Notes under the pieces: model-generated
What the model saw: only the letters and a program-made list of their open reading frames with translations
The model's database searches: none
What the model was told of the DNA's origin: nothing
Source of the DNA: Zygnema cylindricum
Lineage: Eukaryota > Streptophyta > Zygnematophyceae > Zygnematales > Zygnemataceae
Assembly: GCA_037447655.1 (NCBI GenBank)
Contig: JBBHKE010001798.1
Coordinates: 1 to 25,712, forward strand
Direction: 5' to 3'
Length of the DNA stretch: 25,712 nt
Shown: positions 17,295 to 25,712 of the stretch, piece after piece
Position numbering within the stretch: position 1 is the stretch's first letter
Layout: the number at the start of each line of letters is the position of its first letter
Position numbers and translations under genes: made by a program

Positions 17295-18478
17295 TGTTGG
17301 AATTCAAGTATTTTCTAGGTCTAAAGATTGCAAAATAAAAAGCAAATAGGCGATATTGACAGCCTGCCTCTAACTCCTCACTCAAGTCCCCACACTTGTT
17401 GCAATCACTGAAGACTGGAGGAGGAGTTAGCCATGGCTGCCTGTGCTGTCTAATGGCTACATGTGTTGTCTAGAGAGAGATAGGCAGTTGTTTCATTGGG
17501 TTTTCTAAAAGGGAGTTTCACAGGTTCCAGTATTTGATCCTGGAACCTACCGCACATTAAATCCGCAGTAGTCGGTAACCTTATCCTAATAGTCTAGGTC
17601 ATAGGATAGAATATATGGGGTATGATAGATATATAGATAGTTACATTTAGACTAATTCATTTAACGGGAACTATATACATAATGCATAGAAACAGTTGTG
17701 TAAAGTACGAAGTGCGGTTACGAAATAAATACCGCGCATTTTGTTTTACGCCGGAAAGAATACCGCGCTAGTATTTATGACGCCTACGATTGAAATCCGG
17801 ATTTGATCGAACGGCCGCAAAGGATGCCGAGAACGCGGAATAAGATTTTGGCGGTTTGCGATCACCGCCACATCGAATGACACGTGGCAAAACTACATTG
17901 GATTGCGACAACTCCGCGGATTATGGAAACGAATCCAGATATGACATGTGTCAACATTTTGGTCATGTCGTACGATGGTCGTACAAAAAGGAAACCGACA
18001 CCTGTACTTTTCTGTACGACACAGTATTTTAATTGGTGCCGTTCTTCAGTAGATAGAGTTTTAGAGGGAGATAGGACTTAGAAAAAATCTGGTAGGTAGT
18101 CACCTCTCTAAGAGAGCACCTTGTATAAAAGGCTAACTTTGGGCAGCCATAACTATCAATTTACTTGACCATTTTCAGTGATTCTTTTTGCTGCGCACTC
18201 AAAGGAGTCCATGCTACACAATGTTGTAGTTGGTCAAAGTTTTTGTTTGCAAGGGTGGCAGTATTTCTAAGGGAAAGTCAAAGTGGGTGAATGTGTCCAA
18301 ATCTCATATTATAACTTTGCATTCTGTGGTGGAACTGAGACAGGGGTGAATCTATATTGGGTTTCTGACTGTCAAGGGGTCAGTCATTTGAATTTATATC
18401 AACTTGGAGTCCGCACTATCTAGATTAGCTTCTTTTGGATCTGCAATTTCTGTGGGCAATGGAGCACACAGGGTTTCA
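17295..18478 (+). repeat. 3' LTR of element D (1184 bp)
   Basis: Aligns with 13322-14505 with many substitutions and two compensating indels. It holds GGTTCCAG...CTGGAACC (17523-17547), an 8-bp stem around the T-arm-like palindrome, and TATAAAAGG at 18124-18132. Confidence 0.9.
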
Positions 18479-19495
18479 AGCTCCAATACAGAATGCAAAG
18501 TTAAAATATGAGTTCTGGATAACATTCCCCACTTTGACTTTCCCTTAGAAATGCAGCCACCTTGGTAGGCAAACACTCTGACCGACTACACTTTTTTGTA
18601 GCTTTGACTTGCGTGAGTCTGTAGCAGAAAGAATCACTGAGATTGGTCAGCTGAGTTAAAATTTGTGGCTCGCCAAAGTTTTCCTTTTATAGAAGATGCC
18701 CTCTGGGAGAGGCGGCTACCTACCAGAAATATTCTAAGTCCTATTTCTCTCTAAGACTCTATCTACTCACGTACGGCACCAATCACTTTACTGTGCCGTA
18801 CAAAAAAGTACAGGTGCCGGTGTTCTTTCTGTACGACCATCGTACGATATGGCCAAAATGTCAACACATGTCATATCCGGATTTGTTCCGTAATCTCCGG
18901 AGTCGCCGCAATTGAATGTTGACGTGCCACGTGTCACTTGACGTGGCGATGATCGTAAAACGCTAAAAGTACATATTCTGCGATCGTGGCGCCTATCGTG
19001 GCCGTCCGATCAAATCCGGCTATATTTCTAGCCGTTGAAAATAGATGCGTGGTATTAGTTTTGCGGTCGAAACAAATGCGCGGTATCCGTTTCATATAAT
19101 ACATAAAATCGTACTCTATACTTTCTATAAATGTATCTATGCACTACGTTTATATTTCTCGTTAAATGAACTAGTCTACGTGTAACTATTTAAATATTTA
19201 TCAAACCCCGTATGTAATATAACAAGCATAAACGGACAAGGCTACCGGCTATCGAAATCTTGACGGACGGCAGGTTCCAGGATCAAATCCTGGATCCATC
19301 AATATCCATTTTTGTAAACTTACAATTTATCTACACCTGTCTCTTTGGAGAGATTAGGCAGCCATGGCTGTAGCCCCCTTTCCAGCCTTCACTAACTAGA
19401 ACAAGTGTGGGGGCTTGGAGAAGGGAGTTAGAGGCAGGCTGCCTTTGGTTTTTTTCTATCCTAATAAAGACCTAGAAAATACTCAAGTATCAACA
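18479..19495 (-). mobile_element. Solo LTR F, right part
   Basis: Continues LTR F from 13321. It matches LTR C from about 3298 to 4306 and ends ATCAACA at 19495 (minus-strand start TGTTGATACTTGAG). It carries CCAGGATCAAATCCTGG (19277-19293), TATAAAAGG on the minus strand (18683-18691), GCCACGTGTCACTTGACGTGGC (18931-18952) and the GTAC cluster. No internal sequence of its own survives, so it was a solo LTR before element D entered. Confidence 0.88.
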
Positions 19496-19713
19496 TAGAC
19501 CGCCGTACGGATGGCGTAATGTAACATTGTTGTGCGTCGTTGTGCAACCCGTCGTACAGATAGCATAATGCATCATTGCCAATTGTCGGTGTGCAGACGA
19601 CCGTACGGATGGCGTAATGTATCATTGCCAACCGTTGCGCTCCAGACCGCGTACAGTTGGCACAATGCAACGTTGCCAACCGTCGGAGACCGTTGTACCG
19701 CTGGCATAATGTA
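19496..19713. repeat. Minisatellite array, part 2
   Basis: The same ~49-bp unit resumes directly after LTR F with AGACCGCCGTACGGATGGCG. Variants such as AGACGACCGTACGGATGGCG and TTGTACCGCTGGCATAATG follow. It stops at the TA that flanks the inverted-repeat element at 19714. Confidence 0.85.
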
Positions 19714-20234
19714 CACCGCGAATCGTTTTTAGAGGATATAACTCTAATTTGGGTTTCTGAAATTTTGATTTTTTTTTTAAAAAGGATACATGATTTTAAT
19801 TTTTCCTTTACTTTAATTATGGTATCGTTCAAAATAGCGTAAAGAATGAAAGTACAATAAGATCTAAACAGTTTGATGTATGGTCGATGTCAGACCGTAC
19901 ATAAATGTACCTTTTCAAGTGAAAATTTTACTTTAAATGAATTAAATCAGACGCGCACGCATAGGAACGTGCGCTAAAAAAACGGGATTATTCTGATACG
20001 TAAATTAGCCTGACATGTAAGGATATTTAAATTTCATGACGTCGTACGATTTCGAATACATATGTTAGTGTATACAATCGTACGAAAAATATTTATTTTT
20101 TGCCGTTCCCAAATTAGCATTAAGCCGAAATTACAATACACGTTTAAAAAAAAATCAAATTCTTAATTAGCATCAATTACGGTAAATTACCTTAAACACT
20201 ATTTAAACTTTGACACTAACAACGATTCGCGGTG
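19714..20234. mobile_element. TA-flanked inverted-repeat element M0 (521 bp)
   Basis: Ends CACCGCGAATCGTT...AACGATTCGCGGTG (14-bp perfect inverted repeat, about 18 of 19). Both sides have TA (19712-19713, 20235-20236). The tandem array runs up to both ends, so this is a clean insertion into one array unit. It is non-coding. A TA duplication and CA ends fit a Tc1/mariner-type miniature element. It shares subterminal blocks with 21222-21422, 22266-22806 and 22812-23008. Confidence 0.72.
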
Positions 20235-20362
20235 TAACGTTGCCGTGCGTCAACGGTATAGACCGCCGTACCGCTTGCACAACGTGACGCTGCCGTGCGT
20301 CAGAGGTACAGATCGCTGTACTGCTAGCACAACGTGACGTTGCCGTGCGTCCGCAGTACGGG
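20235..20362. repeat. Minisatellite array, part 3
   Basis: About 2.5 more units of roughly 50 bases (ACGTTGCCGTGCGTC and GACCGCCGTACCGCTTGCAC), closing the array. The three parts total about 720 bases, near 15 units. Confidence 0.82.
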
Positions 20363-21221
20363 AATGATAAACTGGACATGGTACATGCCCGTGTAACGGG
20401 CGTTGATTTATTAGTTCCAATAAACACATTCATTAACTGGAAATTCGAGTCCGCGTGACTCTTTTAGTTCCATGTCGCAGTTGTATTCGCATTCAGTATT
20501 TTAGGACACGTGTCTTTGCTCTTGCACCTGACTCCTTTGTTTCCATGTGCTGATTTAGCAGTTAACTGCGAAAATATTCGTGAATTTATGACCGCTGACT
20601 GTAGTTAAAGGGCTCAGAGATGGCGCGCCTCCGCGCTGCATGAATGTTCTATGTCTCAGTCGCAGTTCAGTGTTTACTTCAGTGTTCAGACGATCGTAAG
20701 ACACGTTTCTTGTAAGTCAAAAGTAGTCAACGTTTTTTCTAAGAGAGTATTCCCTTTGAATTAGGGTTTTAATATGACAAGTTTCATATCCACGGAAGTC
20801 ATGTCATATTCCTGTCCACAGAAAACCTGACAACAGACAAACTTGGAAGCTGTAACTGTTATGAAGCGTTGAAATTGACAGCTGGAAGAACTCGGAAATG
20901 ACACTTGGTGTACGAAAATCTGATTGCCGTAGACAAATTTGGTACGGCTGCCGCATATAAACGCCAAATTTTAGCAGATGTGTGGTTGCCGTACATGTGT
21001 AAACTGACTTTAACGGGCCCAAGGCACGCGCACCGCATGTTAAATCTTCGCAGAAAGATCTCGGCGTGAACCGTATGTCGGTGGTGCGCGTGTGTAGGGT
21101 ACATTTGAATGTACGTACTGCCACGCGTCGACACGAAAGACAAACAAATATTCCTTTTCGGTTAGGATTTACAAAAGCCATACAATAGTTTAAAGTTTGC
21201 CCGTTCAGACAAGATATGCTA
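20363..21221. other. Unassigned intergenic DNA
   Basis: No recognisable gene. There is a 9-bp inverted repeat AATATGACA/TGTCATATT (20772-20811). Minus-strand open stretches (20804-21181, 20859-21143) overlap each other and resemble no known family, so I do not call them. Confidence 0.4.
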
Positions 21222-21422
21222 CACCTTGAATCGTTATTAGACTATAGAAATAATTAGAGTAAAGAAAAAATTAGCGTCATTCATTCTAATATAGTGCCAG
21301 GAGACGTGGCAGAATATGGTCCACGTTCTTAAATAGTGTCATTTATTCTATTTAAGGTATCAATGTCAAAAAAATTTGGGGTGCCGATATAGAGTACACG
21401 AGGCTAATAACGATTCACGGTG
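21222..21422. mobile_element. TA-flanked inverted-repeat element M3 (201 bp)
   Basis: Left end CACCTTGAATCGTTATTAG and right end CTAATAACGATTCACGGTG are inverted repeats with one mismatch in 19, with TA on both sides (21220-21221, 21423-21424). The GGGGTGCC block near the right end matches the subterminal block of M1 and M2. Confidence 0.7.
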
Positions 21423-21424
21423 TA

Positions 21425-22263
21425 CGTTTGTGGTGGCTGTCAGAATTTACGGTAACATCCTAAATGTGTACCTTCCCAAAAAAGTTGTTGTTGTCCTCTT
21501 TTCCCGTACGAACGGCGTCAAATTCAAGATTCGTCAAGCTGTACGTTTCCAAATGTTTTGTAACTTATTCAGCTGCCAGGTTTATCTCTAGTCAGGTTTT
21601 CGTAAGTATAAGATATTATTTTCGTGGATATATTATTACTTGAAGTCTTTTTGGCTGCGACCGTACAGTGAGTATTTCGGAGAAACACGTATCATTTGAA
21701 TTTCAAAACGTTTGCTCTGAACGCCAAATGTTGAATTCTCCAATCGCCACGAAGCCGTGGCTCAAATCTTTGCTTTGTCGTTTTTGTAGGATGTTTCGAG
21801 GAAATAAAGGACAACATTTTTGAATATGTTTCGTACATATCAATCGTTTAGGAAAGCGTAATAAAATGGAAAAAATGGAAAAAACTGCGGAAACTCCATA
21901 AATTTCTCAGGATACACGTGTCAAAACTTTTCGCTCGATGTCTGTACTTTAGCAGGCTGTAGCTGCCGGGATTTCAATGGCTACAAAGTACAAACCGTCC
22001 GCATTTTTTGACGGTTTAAAAACCACGCTCTCGACTCGACAAAACGAATAGTGAACGAGTCTCAGATAAAACGATTTATTAAGATATATTTTTTGGGTTT
22101 TTTTAATTTTACTTTGAAAAAAAATAAAACACGTAAATTTAAGCACTCTTAAGGATTGGCTACTGTGTGTTCTTTATCGGAAGCCATTTACCGATATCCA
22201 ATATGTACATTATTTCTACATACGGATAATCTATATCTATCGGTATGTACAACCGCGTACCAC
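21425..22263. other. Unassigned intergenic DNA
   Basis: AT-rich, with no gene or repeat family recognised. Confidence 0.4.
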
Positions 22264-22265
22264 TA

Positions 22266-22806
22266 CACCGTCAATCGCTATAAGAGTAAAGGAATAAATA
22301 GCGTAAAAAAAAGTTTAGTGTTATTAACACTTATCGGGATTCTTTTTTTTTAATATATACTAATTTATCCCTAACTGTAATTTGGGTTGTCCTGAATAAT
22401 AAATACCCGACCTTTCGATGTCTACATTAATATGTGTATCCGTACAAAATCCGACAATTCGTACGCCGTCGCGCTGTTCACACGGTCGACGAACGAACAT
22501 ATGAGAACGTGATTTTTCTTGACGAGTTTGCGTCTCTTTCTTCCAGTGCACATTCACATGTGTGCGCATAATGGTAAGTGTCTTTTTATGCCTTTCTAAT
22601 TTATAAAGTATCATTTAGTACGGAAATATCCTGTCTGTACGCCACACTATTTCCATCGCAGTGTACTTCCATAATTAATGCTAATTGATAAAAAAAACCT
22701 AATTAGAATAATGGAAAAAATAGAATTATGGATTGTATTTCGGGTTTTTTTATTTGAAAAAAGGGCACCGAATTGGCGTTATATACTCAAATAGCGATTG
22801 ACGGTG
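22266..22806. mobile_element. TA-flanked inverted-repeat element M1 (541 bp)
   Basis: Ends CACCGTCAATCGCTAT and ATAGCGATTGACGGTG are a 16-bp perfect inverted repeat, with TA at 22264-22265 and 22807-22808. One subterminal block contains AATAAATAGCGTAAAAAAAA, the other TATATAACGCCAATTCGGTG (on the opposite strand). No transposase is encoded. Confidence 0.7.
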
Positions 22807-22811
22807 TACTA

Positions 22812-23008
22812 CACCGCCAATCGCTATTAGAGTATATAACGCTAATTGGGTGCCCCTAAATTTTGACCCCAAAACCTGAAATACAATTAATAACGTTATT
22901 TAAGTACTTGGACCATAAACTGCCACGTCTCAGGCACTAAATTAGAATCAATAACGCTATTTTTTTTTTACGCTATTTAATCCTTGACTCTAATAGCGAT
23001 TGGCGGTG
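22812..23008. mobile_element. TA-flanked inverted-repeat element M2 (197 bp)
   Basis: A 22-bp perfect inverted repeat beginning CACCGCCAATCGCTATTAG, with TA on both sides (22810-22811, 23009-23010). Its subterminal blocks are those of M1 in reverse order, so it lies opposite to M1 and only TACTA separates them. Together the facing ends make an approximately 46-bp-arm hairpin (22763-22855). Confidence 0.75.
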
Positions 23009-23010
23009 TA

Positions 23011-23944
23011 GTGTTAATGTTTTTTTTGCCGCTTAAAACATTTTTTCTCCGTACACGTTTGTCGGATTATGGATCTTTTTCCTGTCGTTTTTTTGTATAA
23101 CTTAGAGCCGTACCGCGTAAGTTTCAACCGTACACAAAAATAAAATAAAAAACGAGAAGCACATTTTGAGTCATCATCGAATTAAGGGTGTACTAAATGT
23201 TATCGTCTTGTGTTCTTCGAACCACGGCCACGCCAAAATTTGTCATCTTCAAACTTTTCTTTAAAACACAGGGAAGATGTGTTTTAAAACAAAGTATTTT
23301 TGAAAAACAAATCGGAACACGTATTAGCACGTGTAAAATATTTTATAAAAAAATCAAAAGAATTCAAGCGACGATGAAAAGTGCACGATCCGTTATGTTG
23401 TGTCCGTTTGCGCTCAAGTACGACGAAGCAAAGTACACAATTTGTTTGGTTTTGTCCGTTTGCGCTTGGTACGAATTTTATTTTGCCAGGTGTCTCAAAA
23501 TTCCGATGCCATTTCACGTCGAGCGGACAGCAGACGTAAAGGCAAATTGCATCTTCTCTAACCGTGAAACGGCACAGGCTGGAAGGCATTACATCTACAA
23601 TGTCACGAAAACTCATGCGACGTCAAAAGCAGTTAGAAAATAGAACGTGCGTCATCACAAATTGTAGACGTTGACAGCCATCACGGGCATTGTCAGCATA
23701 TACAATGGACACACCCTTAAAGTAAGTATGTCGTTGTTACACATAGGGACGCTTGAAATTCGGGTTTGCCGGATTTGCACTAAAAAACATTTTTTTTTTC
23801 GCTAAGCTACAAGTACATGGAGACGCACTCTACTAACAATTCACGGTGTACTTTATAAGTACGAATCCCTAATACAATACATAATGAGTGCTCCTAACCT
23901 AAAAAAATACCCAAACCTAAAAACTTATTAAAACCACTCGCCCG
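23011..23944. other. Unassigned DNA with an orphan inverted-repeat end
   Basis: A 148-residue plus-strand frame (23197-23643) is open but matches nothing I know, and the opposite strand is open too. I leave it uncalled. TGTCCGTTTGCGCT repeats at 23401 and 23453. ACTAACAATTCACGGTG followed by TA (23832-23850) looks like one end of another M-family element; no partner end was found. Confidence 0.4.
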
Positions 23945-24117
23945 GGTGGCATATAGGTTATCGGTGGTTATGAGTTGTCATTGTCAATATATCGGCAAAT
24001 ATCGGCGATAATTTCCGATATCGATATATCGTAAATATCTCCCCCTTGTCGAAAACAATCACCCATATATCTTTTATGGAAAATATCGCCGATATGAAAT
24101 AGACCGATACTCAACAC
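23945..24117. repeat. TATCGGC-rich palindromic repeat, copy 2
   Basis: Words such as AATATCGGCGATAAT, CCGATATCGATATATCG and AAAATATCGCCGATAT, ending CCGATACTCAACACCAAC. It matches the style and end of the block at 14559-14720. Confidence 0.55.
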
Positions 24118-24910
24118 CAACCGATTTACAAGTTTAGACATGGACAAATGGTCCTAACGTTTAAAATTATGGTAATCCGCATTTAAATCGAACACTGTAT
24201 TTGTATCCCGGTACACGTATTCGAACCTCGAGAGCCAAGAAACACCTTTTATTCGCCGGCAAATAATAAATGCCGGCAGCTTAAATAGCACCACCGTCTG
24301 ATATGACCGTCTATGATGTAACATTACAGGCTTTGATGTACGGCTAATCCGGGAAAAGTACAGTACTAGGCATCGACCATATCTCTGATATGATTGGATG
24401 TGCGTGCCTTTGGAAAATTCCGGAGTGTCCGCAGACTCATCCGTACATTACGCTTAACTTATTCGGATGGATGATATAACTTTTAGGGTCCCGACAAAAT
24501 AGCACATTGAAACATGTCACGATGGAAAGTTTCCCGTTTCACTTTTAGCTCGTGTTCAATTTCTCGCGATGGGTTTTTACAAATTACTATTTTACTATTA
24601 TATATAGCAATTAGTACGCACTAAAATGAATATATTATCTCGTATAATATAGAATTAGTAAATATTTAACTATTAAATAGGGTTCAATGCAGATATACGT
24701 CGTACTATTTAGGTTAAGGAAAAGGCAAAGCAAAGAAATGTGCAAAGACTTTTATGTCCTTTCTGAAAGTCGTTTTTTTTTTAGCTGACCGTAAAAACGA
24801 ATGTCCAGAAAACAGTACAGATGTCGCAAACTATTTCGCGGGCAGATGTAAAAAAACCCGTACTTTACTTCACGCATTATGGAATCCTATGACAAATTTT
24901 TATTTTTTTT
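24118..24910. other. Unassigned intergenic DNA
   Basis: AT-rich; no gene, RNA or repeat recognised. Confidence 0.4.
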
Positions 24911-24916
24911 AACGTT

Positions 24917-25215
24917 GTTTCCAAGCCTTTTATGATTTTATCTCCTTCTGATTGGTTTGACCATAAATTCAATTTATTCCTAAATTTGACTCGCTACCAA
25001 TTCTTTTTCGCTGGTTTTAATATATTTGAAAATTTTCTTTTTTTAGGTTTCGTAATATTGTCTTTTCTACGACTTATTTTTGACCGCTAATACTTTTGTT
25101 TCCAAGCTTTTTATCTCTTCTGATTGGTTCGAACATAATTTTTTTTTCCCCTTAATTTGACTTCGCTACCATTTCTTTTTCCTTTTTTAGGTTTCGTAAT
25201 TTTGTCTTTTCTGCG
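24917..25215. repeat. Imperfect tandem duplication (~180-bp period)
   Basis: The first copy (24917-25071) and second copy (25098-25215) both run from GTTTCCAAGC through TTCTGATTGGTT, TTTGACTTCGCTACCA (TTTGACTCGCTACCA in copy 1) and TTTTTTTAGGTTTCGTAAT to GTCTTTTCT. The second is shortened by small deletions. TTTTTTAGGTTTCG resembles a 3' splice site, so a decayed intron in the 5' UTR of a neighbouring gene is possible. Confidence 0.7.
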
Positions 25216-25337
25216 TAGCCGTGGAAAGCGCCTACTTCTATAAAATTTCAAACCGTATTTATTTGTCGTTTTCTGCCTAGTACGGTTACGCTCATTTAAA
25301 CTTGTCGTTCGTACGACTGAAACCTTCCAGAGGGTCA

Positions 25338-25554
25338 CACGTGGCCGCCCGATCGAAAGCGGCGGTGGCGAATCGGAAGGTCGAGAAGGCGCCGCGTGGC
25401 AAAGACATTTGATTCCGTTTCACACGTGCGAGGAGGCGGCGTTTCGGAGGCAAGTGGAAATGGGACAGGTGGCGAACCGAGAGAGAGAAAAAAAGGGAGA
25501 AGGAAAAGTGACACGTGTCGGAAATCAGAAGCTAGGCGGAAATTTGTAGCAGGA

Positions 25555-25603
<49 letters not shown>

Positions 25604-25712
25604 GGTGACGTCACGTAGTGACGTAGTCACGTAGTGTAGAAGACAATTTTGTGTCACGTCACGTGTGGAAGAGAGAGGAAGCGGGAGAGGGAGAGAGAGG
25701 GAGAGAGAGGGA
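25338..25712 (+). promoter_or_regulatory. Possible promoter/5' UTR with G-boxes and GA tract
   Basis: The composition shifts to GC-rich. CACGTG occurs at 25338, 25423, 25512 (inside GACACGTGTC) and 25660, and TGACGTCA at 25606, followed by repeated CACGTAGTGACGTAGT. GA runs are dense. In plants such ACGT-core clusters bind bZIP and bHLH factors, and GA-rich tracts are common in promoters and 5' UTRs. No TATA box or coding start is visible before the window ends. The direction is unproven. Confidence 0.45.
25557..25592. repeat. (AG)18 microsatellite
   Basis: Thirty-six uninterrupted bases of AG repeats, followed by broken GA runs to 25605 and again at 25671-25712. The 70-residue frame ending in RERERER here (25396-25608) comes from this repeat and is not called. 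Confidence 0.95.

Larger units (their letters stand above)
13322..18478 (+). mobile_element. Internally deleted copia-type LTR element (element D)
   Basis: Two 1184-bp LTRs (13322-14505 and 17295-18478) share the same orientation, with near-identical flanks AGTTC (13317-13321) and AGCTC (18479-18483). The host sequence is LTR F: its reading ends ...CTCAGTTC on the left and resumes at AGCTCCAATACAGAATGC on the right. The 2.8-kb interior has no visible primer-binding site after the 5' LTR. It holds unrelated sequence (14506-15827), a minus-strand LTR fragment E, a shrunken gag/RNase H frame and a clean polypurine tract. The LTRs differ at many sites and by indels, so it is clearly older than element A. 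It cannot encode its own protease, integrase or RT. Confidence 0.9.

Noticed and set aside
13322-18478. Element D as a complete autonomous copia
   Set aside because: No primer site follows its 5' LTR, and protease, integrase and RT are missing.
20804-21181. 125-residue minus-strand frame
   Set aside because: A second frame on the same strand overlaps it, and no domain is recognisable.
22261-23013. Single CACTA element with CACTACACCG...CGGTGTAGTG ends
   Set aside because: The inner ends at 22806 and 22812 match the outer ends better as two separate TA-flanked elements, and no 3-bp duplication is present at the outer edges.
23197-23643. 148-residue plus-strand frame
   Set aside because: The opposite strand is open over the same bases, there are no recognisable motifs, and it lies in AT-rich repeat DNA. 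It might be real but cannot be supported.

Overview
This window looks like repeat-rich nuclear DNA from a plant or other streptophyte. Three things point that way: a Ty1/copia retrotransposon with a single gag-pol frame, a primer-binding site matching the plant-type initiator tRNA-Met as I recall it, and a land-plant style G-box/GA-rich stretch at the right end. I cannot name the species. I find no intact host gene. Almost everything from 56 to about 19,500 is explained by nested copia-type LTR elements of one related family group. The rest is a minisatellite, small TA-flanked inverted-repeat elements and unassigned AT-rich DNA.

Layout. An old minus-strand copia element (B, 56-12710) has a full 3' LTR (56-1100), decayed pol, and a 5' LTR truncated at an internal deletion. 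Two later insertions split it: a solo LTR (C, 3126-4306, TSD ATAGA) and a young complete plus-strand copia element (A, 4826-11252, TSD AGTAG). A has two 1042-bp LTRs with only four differences seen and an uninterrupted 1441-aa gag-pol frame.

To the right lies a ~49-bp tandem array (12781-13154). It was interrupted by a minus-strand solo LTR (F), which was itself interrupted by a plus-strand element D (13322-18478). D has 1184-bp LTRs and a shrunken interior with a gag zinc knuckle joined to an RNase H remnant. The array resumes at 19496, is split again by a 521-bp TA-flanked inverted-repeat element (19714-20234), and ends near 20362. At least three more members of that small element family lie at 21222-21422, 22266-22806 and 22812-23008. 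The last ~375 bases hold four CACGTG boxes, a TGACGTCA box and a (GA)18 run, and may be the promoter or 5' UTR of a gene just outside the window.

How the parts work together. In A, LTR transcription would give one RNA whose gag-pol polyprotein supplies capsid, protease, integrase, RT and RNase H. The primer site right after the 5' LTR matches the anticodon arm, not the acceptor end, of initiator tRNA-Met, which implies half-tRNA priming as in Drosophila copia. The gag start codon sits inside that site, opposite the tRNA anticodon. All LTR subfamilies share a TATA position, an upstream cluster of GTAC cores, a duplicated AATACCGCGCAT-like motif and a tRNA T-arm-like palindrome. Inferred order of events: array, then B and F, then D in F and C in B, then A last.
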